A stretch of DNA of 64,000 bases from the NCBI RefSeq assembly GCF_946481155.1, contig NZ_CAMLMK010000001.1, positions 1-64,000 of the forward strand, given 5' to 3'. A model generated the notes under the pieces. The model worked only from the letters and a program-made list of their open reading frames with translations. It made no database searches and was not told the DNA's origin. The translations under genes and the position numbers were made by a program. This DNA is from an uncultured Flavobacterium sp. (GTDB taxonomy: Bacteria > Bacteroidota > Bacteroidia > Flavobacteriales > Flavobacteriaceae). Shown here piece after piece: positions 51,178 through 60,850 of this stretch (positions are counted from its first letter, which is position 1; each line of letters starts with the position of its first letter).

Positions 51178-54100
51178 ATGCAATTAACGAAAACCAATTT
51201 GAACAAAACTGCTTTCACCATATACGATGCTTCGGCCGGTTCCGGGAAAACCTATACGCTGGTAAAGGAATATTTGAAAATTCTGATGCTGGCCAATACG
51301 AACGACGCCTACAAAAAAATCCTCGCCATTACCTTTACCAACAAGGCTGTAGAGGAGATGAAATCGCGTATCGTGACTTCATTGCATGAGTTTTCAAAAG
51401 AGGTCCCCAGTGATAAAGCATTGGATTTCATGAAAAGCATTTCGCAGGAAACAAAATTGTCGGTGCAAACTATTCGGGACAAATCGAAAGCGATTATCAA
51501 AAACATCATTCACAATTATGCCGCGTTTGATATTTCCACTATCGATAAATTCACGCATAAGGTCATTCGTGCCTTTGCACATGATCTGAACCTTCCCGTA
51601 ACCTTCGACGTTTCGCTGGAAACCGATGTATTGCTTCAGGAAGCTGTGGATGCGATTATAGCCAAAGCCGGTGAAGATGAATTGCTGACGAAAATATTGG
51701 TGGATTTTTCTATTGATAAAACCGATAGCGACCGAAGCTGGGATGTGACATACGAATTGCTCGACGTTAGTAAACTGCTGGTGAATGAGAACAACCGAAA
51801 CGAGATCGCCCATTTTCACGGAAAGACCATCGATGAGTTTTTAGTGATTAAGCAGCAACTGGCGGACGCGATAAAAGTGCTTGAAGAGGAATGTGTCGTT
51901 CTTGCTAATGAAGCGCTTCATCTTATCGAGAAAAACAGCATTGACCTGGCTTCTTTTTCCCGGGGAACATTTCCAAACCATTTAGGTTACATTCAAAAAG
52001 GCGAACTGAAAAGCACGCATAAAAAATTTTTCGAACCCGAGGATATTCAGGTCAACAAAGCAGCGAAAGACAGGGCCGTCATTGAAAGTATTGCACCTGA
52101 ACTGATCGCTATTTTAGCGAAAGCCTATAAAAACTACGAAAAGAAGAATTTCTATTCCGCTTTTCAAAAAAATATTACACCGTTATCGTTGCTAAATTCC
52201 ATAGCGCAGGAATTGGAAGCCATTCAGAAGGATCAGAATATTTTATCAATTTCCGAATTCAATGCGATTATCTATAACGAAATTCAAAACCAGCCCGCGC
52301 CTTTTATTTATGAACGTTTGGGTGAACGCTACAAGCATTTTTTTATTGACGAGTTTCAGGATACGTCGGAAATGCAGTGGCATAATCTTGTTCCGCTGAT
52401 TGATAATGCGCTTTCTTCCGAAGATTTAACGGGTACAAGAGGCTCGTTGATGATTGTGGGCGACCCGAAACAGTCAATCTACCGTTGGCGTGGCGGAAAG
52501 GCAGAACAGTTTATAAGTCTGAGTAAAGACGAAAATCCGTTTTCCAATCCTAGTAAGGAATTGATCCGTTTGGGTAAGAATTTCAGAAGTTATGCTGAGG
52601 TGATTGCCTTCAACAATGCTTTTTTTGCGATGTTGTCCGATGAATTTTCCAACGACGATTATCAGGATCTGTACCGAAATAAAAGCCATCAGGAAGTTAA
52701 TGACAAAAGTGGCGGCTACGTAAATATTTCGTTTATCCCGGAAGTCGAGGCTGACGAAACTTTAGAAGAGGAAACAGACGACAAGGAGCAACTATACCTT
52801 AAAGCGACTCTGGCCACCATTGCAAAAGTAAAAGCGAAAGGTTTTCAATACCGCGATATGGTTTTGCTTACGCGGAAGCGAACGCAAGGTGTAGCTTTGG
52901 CTAATTACCTGACGGAAAACGATATTCCGATCTTGTCGTCGGAAACACTGCTCATAGAAAATGCCACCGAAGTAAAGCTGATATTGAATGTTTTACGCTA
53001 TCTGAAAAACAACAACGACAAAGAAGCAAAAGCTTCCTTCCTTTATTTTATTGCTAAAAATAAGCAAAGCCAAATGCAGGTTCATGACTGCATCGAAATG
53101 GGGATGTCGAAAATCGCTGAAGAGGAACTGGAAAGCTGGCTGGCGGAAATTGGTATCAGCATTTCCTTTAAAAATTGCCGTAAAAAATCGTTGTATGAAG
53201 CAGTAGAGATTATCATTTCCACGTTCATAAAAGATAAAAGTACCATTTCCTACGTCCAGTATTTTACCGATTTGGTGCTGGAGCGCGATGTGCGGACACA
53301 GTCGGGGATTTCCGATTTTCTGGACTACTGGAATACAAATGGCTCGAAATTCAGTATTCCGTCACCGGAAGGAAACGATGCTGTCCGAATCATGACGATT
53401 CACAAAGCAAAAGGATTGGAATTTCCCGTGGTGATTTTTCCTTTCGCTGAAGAAGATTACGCCAAGAAACCAAGAAATAAAATGTGGCTTGAACTTGAGG
53501 ACGAGAGGTTCAATATCCCAAAAGCACTTGTAGACACCAAAAAAGAAGTTGCCGAATACGGCGAAAATGCCTCGCAGGTGTATCAGGAAAGAAGCCAGGA
53601 AGAATTGCTGGACAACATTAATGTGCTTTATGTGGCTTTAACCCGTGCCGAAGAACAATTGTATATCATTTCCAATAAGAACCTAAGCAGCAAAGGCGAA
53701 CTCCAGAACAATATGTCGTCTTATTTTATAAAATATCTGGATTTCAAAGGGGTATATCAGGATGATAAATTGGAATTTGAATTCGGGGACAGCAACCGAC
53801 TTTCGGCATCAAAAGGTGATAAAGAAAAGCAGCCGACGATTGAGATTGTCACTGAAGTTTTTGATCCGAAGAAAATCAAAATTGCGCAACGGGAAGCATT
53901 GATGTGGGGAACCGACCAGATAAAAGCCATCGAGTTTGGAAATGTAATGCATGAGATTTTATCCTTTGTAAAAACTGCCATCGACATAGAGTTGGCCGTA
54001 ATTAAAGCCATCGAAAGCGGACTCATAACCGAATCCCAAAAAGAGGAAGTCCTAAAAACACTACTTGAAATCGTTGATCATCCGGAACTGGCTATTTTCT

Positions 54101-54348
54101 TTGAGGAAGATAAAAAAGTGTTCAACGAGCAGAATATTATCAAATCCGGAATGCCAACCATCAAGCCCGATCGGGTTTCTGTGAAAGACAATTTCGCCTA
54201 TCTTCTGGATTATAAGACCGGTTCGCATCAGGCAAAATATGAAAAGCAGCTGTCGGAATATGCGAAAGCATTGGAAGAAATGGGCTTTTTGGTCGAGAAA
54301 AAAACGTTAGCCTATATCGGGGAAAAATTAGAAGTAGTACATTTGTGA
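51178..54348 (+). CDS. AddA-like UvrD helicase-exonuclease
   Basis: 1056 residues. The superfamily 1A helicase motifs are visible: Walker A ASAGSGKT (residues 18-25), Walker B FIDEFQDTSEMQW, GDPKQSIYRWRGG, IMTIHKAKGLEFPVV and YVALTRAEEQLYI. A RecB-type PD-(D/E)XK nuclease lies at the C-terminus (about 920-1056), with H in GNVMHEIL, D in IKPDRVSV, and LLDYKTG. It should process DNA double-strand ends with its AddB-like partner, encoded at 57204. I start at ATG 51178; an in-frame TTG at 51166 is possible but less likely. Confidence 0.9.
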   Translation: MQLTKTNLNKTAFTIYDASAGSGKTYTLVKEYLKILMLANTNDAYKKILAITFTNKAVEEMKSRIVTSLHEFSKEVPSDKALDFMKSISQETKLSVQTIRDKSKAIIKNIIHNYAAFDISTIDKFTHKVIRAFAHDLNLPVTFDVSLETDVLLQEAVDAIIAKAGEDELLTKILVDFSIDKTDSDRSWDVTYELLDVSKLLVNENNRNEIAHFHGKTIDEFLVIKQQLADAIKVLEEECVVLANEALHLIEKNSIDLASFSRGTFPNHLGYIQKGELKSTHKKFFEPEDIQVNKAAKDRAVIESIAPELIAILAKAYKNYEKKNFYSAFQKNITPLSLLNSIAQELEAIQKDQNILSISEFNAIIYNEIQNQPAPFIYERLGERYKHFFIDEFQDTSEMQWHNLVPLIDNALSSEDLTGTRGSLMIVGDPKQSIYRWRGGKAEQFISLSKDENPFSNPSKELIRLGKNFRSYAEVIAFNNAFFAMLSDEFSNDDYQDLYRNKSHQEVNDKSGGYVNISFIPEVEADETLEEETDDKEQLYLKATLATIAKVKAKGFQYRDMVLLTRKRTQGVALANYLTENDIPILSSETLLIENATEVKLILNVLRYLKNNNDKEAKASFLYFIAKNKQSQMQVHDCIEMGMSKIAEEELESWLAEIGISISFKNCRKKSLYEAVEIIISTFIKDKSTISYVQYFTDLVLERDVRTQSGISDFLDYWNTNGSKFSIPSPEGNDAVRIMTIHKAKGLEFPVVIFPFAEEDYAKKPRNKMWLELEDERFNIPKALVDTKKEVAEYGENASQVYQERSQEELLDNINVLYVALTRAEEQLYIISNKNLSSKGELQNNMSSYFIKYLDFKGVYQDDKLEFEFGDSNRLSASKGDKEKQPTIEIVTEVFDPKKIKIAQREALMWGTDQIKAIEFGNVMHEILSFVKTAIDIELAVIKAIESGLITESQKEEVLKTLLEIVDHPELAIFFEEDKKVFNEQNIIKSGMPTIKPDRVSVKDNFAYLLDYKTGSHQAKYEKQLSEYAKALEEMGFLVEKKTLAYIGEKLEVVHL

Positions 54349-54426
54349 AGTTTTTAGAGAATAGAATTCAGTAGTTTAGAATTACAAATAACCAAACACC
54401 AAATAACCGAATAAACACATAACAAC

Positions 54427-55620
54427 ATGTACGGAAAAATCAAAGAGCATTTACAGCACGAACTGAAAGGCATTCAGGACAACGGATTGTATAAAAAAGA
54501 GCGCATCATTACTTCGCCGCAAGGAGCGGAAATTACTATTTCAACAGGAGAAACGGTGTTGAATTTCTGCGCTAATAATTATTTAGGCTTGTCTTCCCAT
54601 CCGGAAGTGATTCAGGCGGCAAAAGATGCTTTGGATACACATGGTTTTGGAATGTCGTCCGTACGTTTCATTTGTGGAACGCAAGACATTCATAAAGAAT
54701 TAGAGCAAAAAATCGCCGAATTCTATGGTACCGAAGATACGATTCTTTATGCAGCGGCTTTCGATGCTAATGGTGGTGTTTTTGAGCCATTATTGGGTGA
54801 AGAGGATTGTATTATTTCAGATAGTTTAAACCATGCTTCGATTATTGATGGCGTTCGTTTGTGTAAAGCAGCTCGTTATCGTTATGAGAACAGCAATATG
54901 GAAGATTTGGAACAACAGCTAATCAAGGCAAATGCTGAAGGACGCCGTTTCAAGTTAATCGTTACTGACGGTGTGTTCTCAATGGACGGATTGGTAGCGC
55001 CGTTGGATAAAATCTGCGACCTTGCCGATAAGTATGACGCGATGGTAATGGTAGACGAATGCCACGCAGCCGGCTTTATCGGAGCGACGGGCAAAGGAAC
55101 TATGGAAGCTAAAGGCGTAATGGGACGAGTGGATATTATCACCGGGACTTTAGGGAAGGCACTTGGCGGAGCAATGGGTGGCTACACCACGGCTAAGAAA
55201 GAAGTGATTGAAATTTTACGCCAACGTTCCCGTCCGTATTTGTTTTCGAATTCTTTGGCGCCTTCGATTGTTGGAGCTTCGCTAAAGGTTTTTGAATTGC
55301 TGAAAAAAGATACGTCATTACGTGATAAACTGGAGTGGAATACCAATTATTTTAAGGAAGGAATGAAAGCGGCGGGATTCGATATTATCGATGGGGATTC
55401 GGCTATTGTTCCGGTGATGCTGTATGATGCAAAATTATCCCAGATAATGGCGGATGAGTTATTGAAAAAAGGTATCTATGTAATTGGATTTTTCTTCCCG
55501 GTGGTGCCAAAAGATAAGGCGCGAATCCGCGTACAATTGTCTGCTGCTCATTCCAAAGAACACTTAGATAAAGCAATTCTTGCATTTACTGAGGTAGGAA
55601 AAACGTTAAAGGTGATATAA
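54427..55620 (+). CDS. kbl: Glycine C-acetyltransferase
   Basis: 397 residues, a PLP enzyme of the alpha-oxoamine synthase family. The lysine that binds PLP is in [14 protein letters not shown] (about K244), with [11 protein letters not shown] upstream and the glycine-binding [10 protein letters not shown] and [14 protein letters not shown] segments near the N-terminus. It cleaves 2-amino-3-oxobutanoate to glycine and acetyl-CoA, the second step of threonine breakdown; threonine dehydrogenase is not in the window. The spacing to AddA is 78 bp. Confidence 0.95.
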   Translation: MYGKIKEHLQHELKGIQDNGLYKKERIITSPQGAEITISTGETVLNFCANNYLGLSSHPEVIQAAKDALDTHGFGMSSVRFICGTQDIHKELEQKIAEFYGTEDTILYAAAFDANGGVFEPLLGEEDCIISDSLNHASIIDGVRLCKAARYRYENSNMEDLEQQLIKANAEGRRFKLIVTDGVFSMDGLVAPLDKICDLADKYDAMVMVDECHAAGFIGATGKGTMEAKGVMGRVDIITGTLGKALGGAMGGYTTAKKEVIEILRQRSRPYLFSNSLAPSIVGASLKVFELLKKDTSLRDKLEWNTNYFKEGMKAAGFDIIDGDSAIVPVMLYDAKLSQIMADELLKKGIYVIGFFFPVVPKDKARIRVQLSAAHSKEHLDKAILAFTEVGKTLKVI

Positions 55621-55666
55621 ATCAAGGCTTTTTTAGTAGGAAAATGTATTTTTTTTAACAAAACTC

Positions 55667-55697
55667 TTTGTAATTAATATTTAACCTATTATTTTTG
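55667..55697 (+). promoter_or_regulatory. Bacteroidota-type promoter of the OmpA gene
   Basis: TTTG (55667-55670), a 19-bp spacer and TATTTTTG (55690-55697), 37 bp before the ATG; full consensus match at both elements. Confidence 0.6.
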
Positions 55698-55734
55698 TCT
55701 TAATTATAACGTATTGTAATTAAATAAAAAAAGT

Positions 55735-57141
55735 ATGAAACATCTAAACAGATTATTTGTTGCTGCTCTTATGTTTGCAGGTTTGACTTCGCAGGCGCAG
55801 GATAGTAACAATCCATGGGCTATTACATTCGGTGCAAATGCAGTGGATGGTGGTAGAGTGAGTGCTGCTTCTAAGGTAGAAGATCAGTTTTCTCAGTATT
55901 TCAATGCAAAAGATTATTGGAACATTCTTCCTTCAGTGTCTTACGTAAACGTATCAAGACACGTTGGGAACAATTTCTCTTTTGGAGTTACGGGTTCAGT
56001 AAACAAAATTGATAAATTTGTTTGGGAAAGAGCTACTATTCCTGGAGAGTATCCAGTAACAAATCCTGGTGATTTAATGTACTACGGGATTGATGGGGTT
56101 ATCAAATATAGCTTCATGAATGCTATTGGTTCTAAATGGTTTGATCCTTATGCTCATATTGGAGGTGGTTACACTTTCATGGGAGATGCTTCTGCAGGAA
56201 CAGTAAATGGAGGTTTAGGAATTAACTTCTGGTTCACAGACCAAATTGGTTTATCTTTCCAATCTACTTACAAACATTCATTTGATGAGACTAGAACTCC
56301 AGATGTTGATGTTGCTTCTCATTTACAGCACTTTGTTGGTATCGCTTTCAAATTCGGAGGTAAAGATACTGACGGTGACGGAATCTATGATAAAGATGAC
56401 GCATGTCCTGAAGTAAAAGGTCCAAAAGAATTAAACGGATGTCCTGATACTGACGGTGACGGTATCGCTGATAAAGATGATCAATGTGTTGACGTACCTG
56501 GTCCAAAAGAATTAAACGGATGTCCTGATACTGACGGTGACGGAGTTCTTGACAAAGATGACCAATGTATTGAAGTAGCTGGTCCAGCTTCATTGAACGG
56601 ATGTCCTGATACTGACGGTGACGGTGTAGCTGATAACGTTGACAAATGTGTTGATGTTAGAGGTCCGCAAGAAAACGCTGGTTGTCCTTGGCCTGATACA
56701 GATGGTGACGGTGTAGCTGATAAAGATGATAAATGTCCGGATGTTAAAGGAACTGTTGCTAACAACGGATGTCCTGAAGTATCTGAAGATGCTATCAAAA
56801 GATTAAATGCTTACGCTAAGACTATCTTGTTCAACTCTGGTAAATCTTCGTTCCAAAAACAAACTTACCCAGTATTACAGTCTATCGCTGCTATCTTAAA
56901 AGAGTACCCAACAGCTAAATTCTCTATCGAAGGTCACACAGACTCTGATGGTAAAGATGCTATGAACTTGAAATTATCTCAAGACAGAGCTGCTGCAGTT
57001 AAAAATTATTTAATTGATAACGGTATCGCTGCTGACAGATTAACTTCTGAAGGTTATGGTGAGTCTAAGCCAATCGATAGCAACAAAACTGCTAAAGGTA
57101 AAGCTAACAACAGACGTGTAGAAGTAAAATTAGCTAACTAA
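55735..57141 (+). CDS. OmpA-family outer membrane protein with TSP3 repeats
   Basis: 468 residues. A signal peptide (1-21) is followed by an eight-strand barrel-like region (about 25-203), five thrombospondin type 3 calcium-binding repeats of about 27 residues each (about 204-345; DTDGDGxxDKDDxC...NGCP), and a C-terminal OmpA domain (about 350-468) with the peptidoglycan-binding motif [31 protein letters not shown] split over helices. It anchors the outer membrane to murein and is probably very abundant. Codon use is A/T-rich at wobble positions with few rare codons, as in highly expressed genes. Confidence 0.95.
   Translation: MKHLNRLFVAALMFAGLTSQAQDSNNPWAITFGANAVDGGRVSAASKVEDQFSQYFNAKDYWNILPSVSYVNVSRHVGNNFSFGVTGSVNKIDKFVWERATIPGEYPVTNPGDLMYYGIDGVIKYSFMNAIGSKWFDPYAHIGGGYTFMGDASAGTVNGGLGINFWFTDQIGLSFQSTYKHSFDETRTPDVDVASHLQHFVGIAFKFGGKDTDGDGIYDKDDACPEVKGPKELNGCPDTDGDGIADKDDQCVDVPGPKELNGCPDTDGDGVLDKDDQCIEVAGPASLNGCPDTDGDGVADNVDKCVDVRGPQENAGCPWPDTDGDGVADKDDKCPDVKGTVANNGCPEVSEDAIKRLNAYAKTILFNSGKSSFQKQTYPVLQSIAAILKEYPTAKFSIEGHTDSDGKDAMNLKLSQDRAAAVKNYLIDNGIAADRLTSEGYGESKPIDSNKTAKGKANNRRVEVKLAN
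56367..56780 (+). repeat. 81-bp coding repeats of the TSP3 region
   Basis: Five tandem units of about 81 bp, each beginning GATACTGACGGTGACGG or close to it, in the OmpA gene. Units 1-3 share long identical parts (AAAGAATTAAACGGATGTCC), which suggests recent duplication or gene conversion. Confidence 0.85.
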
Positions 57142-57161
57142 TTACTTCCAAATAAATAGTG

Positions 57162-57193
57162 AAAACGCCCCGATTTATCGGGGCGTTTTTTTA
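57162..57193 (+). terminator. Terminator after the OmpA gene
   Basis: 13-base perfect arms AAAACGCCCCGAT and ATCGGGGCGTTTT with a short TT centre, T run after. Its end is 11 bp before the start of the AddB-like gene. Confidence 0.9.
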
Positions 57194-57203
57194 TTTTTAT
57201 AGC

Positions 57204-59969
57204 ATGACAAATTTTTCATTTCTCGATAAGGTAAGCTACGAAATTGTTTCTCAATTCGGGCACCGTCTCTCAGAGGTTACCATCATATTGCCCAACAAAA
57301 GAGCGAAGGTTTTCTTAATCGAAGCATTGAAAAAGCAATTGTCGCAAACCGTTTTCGCACCCACAATTATCAGTATTGAAGATTTTATACAGGATGTGGC
57401 GGGCATCCGGACTATCGATCCTGTCGAGCTCCTTTTCGAGTTTTATAATAACTATCTTTCGGTTACACCAACAGAAAAACAGCAGGAATTTGACTTGTTT
57501 GCCAATTGGGGAAAAACTCTCCTTCAGGATTTTAATGAAATTGACCGCTATCTGCTAAAACCCACCCATGTTTTTTCCTATCTGAAGGACATAGAAGTAT
57601 TAAAAAGATGGGATTTACAACCTTCCGAAACTACGGTTTTAATAGACAACCATCTGGAATTCTGGAGCCGCCTTCCCTTGTATTATGAAACCTTCTACAA
57701 CCATCTGAAAAACAAAGGCGTCGGCTATCAGGGTTTGATTTATCGTGAAGCGGTTGATAACTTACAGTATTTTTCAGAGGCTTTGGGAGACAGGAAGTTA
57801 ATCTTTGCAGGGTTCAATGCGCTCAATCAGGCGGAGGAAAAAATCATCCAGCAATTGCTGTTTAACGATCAGGCTAAGGTGTATTGGGATATCGATGAGG
57901 TATTTCTGCACGACGGACTGCATGACGCCGGCTTGTTCATCCGACGCTTTAAGAAAGAATGGAAACAGTATACCGACCAGCCTTTCGAATGGATAACGGA
58001 GGAATTCGGAAAAGAGAAAAACATCCAGATAATTGGTACGCCAAAATCCATCGGGCAAGCCAAAATCGCAGGAAAAATAATTGAAAATATCCAAATGCAA
58101 AACGAAGGCCTGGACAAAACTGCCCTGGTTTTAGGGGAGGAGAATCTTTTGATTCCTGCCTTGTATTCGTTGCCAAATTCAGTCGGAAGCCTAAACATTA
58201 CGATGGGATTCAGCAGTAAAAATAATCCTGCGCAAATCCTGATTTCAAAGATTTTCAAGCTGCACACCAATGCATTGCAACGCAGCGAAAAAAGCTATAC
58301 TTTTTATTATAAAGAAGTCCTTGATATCCTAACACATCCATTGGTGGCGCCTTACGCCAATGCTTCGGAAGTAGTGCGAATCATCAACCAAAACAATATT
58401 ACCTTCTTATCGCAGTCCAGGTTTTTGGAGATGAATAAAAACACTTCCGAACTGTTCCGATTGTTATTTGAACGCTGGGACAATTCCAATGTCTTGTCCG
58501 TCTTAAGCCGATTATCAGCTATTGTAATTAAAATCAAGTCATTTTTAAGCAACGAATCCGAAGAGGAAAAAGTTACTAAAGCCTTTTTGTATTCTATTTT
58601 CAAGGTGCTGAACAAACTGATCAATTACTGTGAAACCTATTCGCATATCGATTCGATCGCCACACTTCACACGATTTGCAAACAAATTATTGATTTAGCC
58701 GAAGTGTCATTTGAAGGCGAACCATTGTCCGGACTCCAAATCATGGGTGTTTTGGAAAGCCGCGTGCTTGATTTCGAAAATGTGATTATCACTTCCATGA
58801 ATGAAGGCGTGTTTCCGGCGGGAAAATCGACCAATTCGTTCATCCCATACGATGTCAAGCGGGAATTAGGGCTTCCAACCTACAAGGAAAAGGATGCTAT
58901 TTACTGCTATCATTTTTATCATCTCTTACTGCGCGCTAAAAACATTTTCCTGCTTTACAATACCGAAAGCGAAGGATTAGACGCTGGAGAGAAAAGCCGT
59001 TTTATCACCCAATTGGAAATTGAGAAACAGCCCAAGCACAATCTAACGCATCAGATTTATAACGCCTATCTGCCGGAAAAGGCTTATGAGCCAATCGTAG
59101 TGCCAAAATCGGAGCGCGTCATGGAACGGTTAAAAGAAATTGCAACCGGAAAGGGCTTCTCGCCATCAGGACTGACAAGCTATATCCGAAATCCGATCCA
59201 GTTTTACAATCAAAGGGTGCTGCGTATTTCGGAAGTGGAAGAAGTAGAGGAAAATATTGCATTGAATACGTTGGGAACCATTATTCATGGTGCTTTGGAA
59301 GAACTGTACAAACCGTTTTTGAATCGCTTTCTAACGGGTGAGATTATTGATGAAATGATCTCCAAAACCAATGAAGAAGTGCGAAAACAGTTCCGGGAAG
59401 TATATAAGGAAGGCGAAATCAACAAAGGAAAGAATCTGCTGGCTTTTGAAGTAGCTAAGCGCAATGTGTTCAATTTTCTGCATGTTGAAAAAAAGCTGAT
59501 TGAAAGCGGTGATGCCGTGAAAGTGCTCGCCCTGGAAATTCCGTTGGAACGTATTTTGGAGGATGTACGGCTACCATATCCCGTGAAAATCGCCGGAAAT
59601 GTAGACCGGATTGAGCAGCGTAACGGCAAAATCAGGGTCATCGATTACAAGACCGGTAAAGTAGAACTTCGCAGTGTGCAATTCAAAGACTGGGACGGAC
59701 TCACATTAGAGATCAAAAACGACAAGATCATTCAGCTTTTGTGCTATGCCTTCATGTATGAGCAACACGCTAACGGAATGGAAATGGAAGCCGGAATTGT
59801 TTCGTTTAAAAATATGAAAGCCGGGTTTTTACCTTTCGGAATCAAAGAAGAGAAAAATGTAAATTCTGTAATAGCACCTGAAGTTCTTGAATCGTTTAAA
59901 TCGGAAATTATTGTGCTGATCAACGAGATTTTGAATGCCGAAGTCCCGTTTGAAGAAAAACTGACCTAA
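57204..59969 (+). CDS. AddB-like PD-(D/E)XK nuclease/helicase-fold protein
   Basis: 921 residues. The N-terminus resembles the inactive helicase of AddB (ILPNKRAKVFLIEAL, residues 28-42; IITSMNEGVFPAGKS near 535-550), with no true Walker A. The C-terminal nuclease (about 665-900) has SPSGLTSYIRNPIQFY, IHGALEELY and VIDYKTGKVE, the DYK motif of RecB-type nucleases. In classical AddB the first segment contains an Fe-S cysteine (xCPF) that is here replaced by NPI. The 45 bp upstream of ATG 57204 are open but fall in the terminator, so I start at MTNFSFLDK. The stop overlaps the convergent hydrolase by 3 bp. Confidence 0.85.
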   Translation: MTNFSFLDKVSYEIVSQFGHRLSEVTIILPNKRAKVFLIEALKKQLSQTVFAPTIISIEDFIQDVAGIRTIDPVELLFEFYNNYLSVTPTEKQQEFDLFANWGKTLLQDFNEIDRYLLKPTHVFSYLKDIEVLKRWDLQPSETTVLIDNHLEFWSRLPLYYETFYNHLKNKGVGYQGLIYREAVDNLQYFSEALGDRKLIFAGFNALNQAEEKIIQQLLFNDQAKVYWDIDEVFLHDGLHDAGLFIRRFKKEWKQYTDQPFEWITEEFGKEKNIQIIGTPKSIGQAKIAGKIIENIQMQNEGLDKTALVLGEENLLIPALYSLPNSVGSLNITMGFSSKNNPAQILISKIFKLHTNALQRSEKSYTFYYKEVLDILTHPLVAPYANASEVVRIINQNNITFLSQSRFLEMNKNTSELFRLLFERWDNSNVLSVLSRLSAIVIKIKSFLSNESEEEKVTKAFLYSIFKVLNKLINYCETYSHIDSIATLHTICKQIIDLAEVSFEGEPLSGLQIMGVLESRVLDFENVIITSMNEGVFPAGKSTNSFIPYDVKRELGLPTYKEKDAIYCYHFYHLLLRAKNIFLLYNTESEGLDAGEKSRFITQLEIEKQPKHNLTHQIYNAYLPEKAYEPIVVPKSERVMERLKEIATGKGFSPSGLTSYIRNPIQFYNQRVLRISEVEEVEENIALNTLGTIIHGALEELYKPFLNRFLTGEIIDEMISKTNEEVRKQFREVYKEGEINKGKNLLAFEVAKRNVFNFLHVEKKLIESGDAVKVLALEIPLERILEDVRLPYPVKIAGNVDRIEQRNGKIRVIDYKTGKVELRSVQFKDWDGLTLEIKNDKIIQLLCYAFMYEQHANGMEMEAGIVSFKNMKAGFLPFGIKEEKNVNSVIAPEVLESFKSEIIVLINEILNAEVPFEEKLT

Positions 59970-60769
59970 ACCGTTTTAAAGAAATCCAGCAAAACTGTCG
60001 TTAGTTGCTTCCGGTTTTCGATATGGCTCATATGCCCATCCTCAAAGGAAACCAATTTAACATCTGTGCCTTCAATTTGTTCCAGGTTGTCGGTATAGTT
60101 TAACACCGGATCTTTTTTACCTAAAATCAACAGGATCGGATAGGGTGCAAAATGAAGCAGCACTTCGCGGTCGTTGCGGATCTTCATTCCTTCCAAAGCT
60201 GCTACAATTCCCTGAAGAGGCGTTTTAAGTGCTTCTGTTTTTACGTTCTCTATTTCTTCATTAAGTCTTTCGCGGTTGTCTTCACTGAAGAGATTCGTAA
60301 TCGACATGCGGATAAAAGAGGAATAATCTTTTTTTACGCAGATGATAGCGCGATCCCTGTTCATTTTACGTTCATCACTATCGGCACGGGAAGTCGAATT
60401 TAAAAGTACCATTCCTTTTACATTGTCAGGGTATAATTCGGCGAAAGCCAAAGCAACGTAACCGCCCATGGAATGTCCCACAAAAATAGCTTTGCGAATA
60501 CGCAACTCGTTTAAAACCGCATGAACGGTATCGGCCATGTCTTCCATCGTATGTACATAGCCCATGCATTCGGTTTGCCCATGCCCTAACAAATCAATGG
60601 TGATGACGCGGTATTTTTTCGCAAATTCGGCTGCATGAAAATCCCACATGGTCACGTTTTCCAAAAAGCCATGAAGAAGGACAATTGCTGTACCTTTTCC
60701 GGTTTCGGAATAAGCGATTTTGGTGTTTTTATAAAGCAACGTTTTCAAAGGAAGATTTTTGTTAGGCAA
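59966..60769 (-). CDS. Alpha/beta-fold hydrolase
   Basis: 267 residues. The oxyanion HGF motif is at LLHGFLENVTMWD, the nucleophile serine is in VGHSMGGYVAL (about residue 97), an acid is in ILGKKDPVLNYT and the histidine is in EDGHMSHIEN. It belongs to the large MhpC/BioH-like group of esterases and C-C hydrolases, and the substrate cannot be told. It is convergent with the AddB-like gene; their stop codons overlap by a few bases. Confidence 0.9.
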   Translation of the reverse strand: MPNKNLPLKTLLYKNTKIAYSETGKGTAIVLLHGFLENVTMWDFHAAEFAKKYRVITIDLLGHGQTECMGYVHTMEDMADTVHAVLNELRIRKAIFVGHSMGGYVALAFAELYPDNVKGMVLLNSTSRADSDERKMNRDRAIICVKKDYSSFIRMSITNLFSEDNRERLNEEIENVKTEALKTPLQGIVAALEGMKIRNDREVLLHFAPYPILLILGKKDPVLNYTDNLEQIEGTDVKLVSFEDGHMSHIENRKQLTTVLLDFFKTV

Positions 60770-60796
60770 AAATAGGGGTAATTAATCGAATCCAAA

Positions 60797-60824
60797 ATAA
60801 AAACGGTTCACTTTCGTAAACCGT
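60797..60824 (-). terminator. Terminator after the aminopeptidase P gene
   Basis: On the minus strand, arms ACGGTT and AACCGT with a 10-base loop, then TTTTTATTTT. Confidence 0.65.
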
Positions 60825-60850
60825 CTTTTCTCTTTTTTCTATATTCTCAA

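Noticed and set aside
56367..56780. Regular 81-bp repeats as a possible CRISPR array
   Set aside because: The repeats are in frame inside a protein, encode calcium-binding TSP3 units, and no spacers or cas genes are present.
57159..57203. Upstream start for the AddB-like gene (MKTPRFIGAFFYFYS)
   Set aside because: The segment is the OmpA terminator hairpin read as codons; the internal ATG gives a normal N-terminus.
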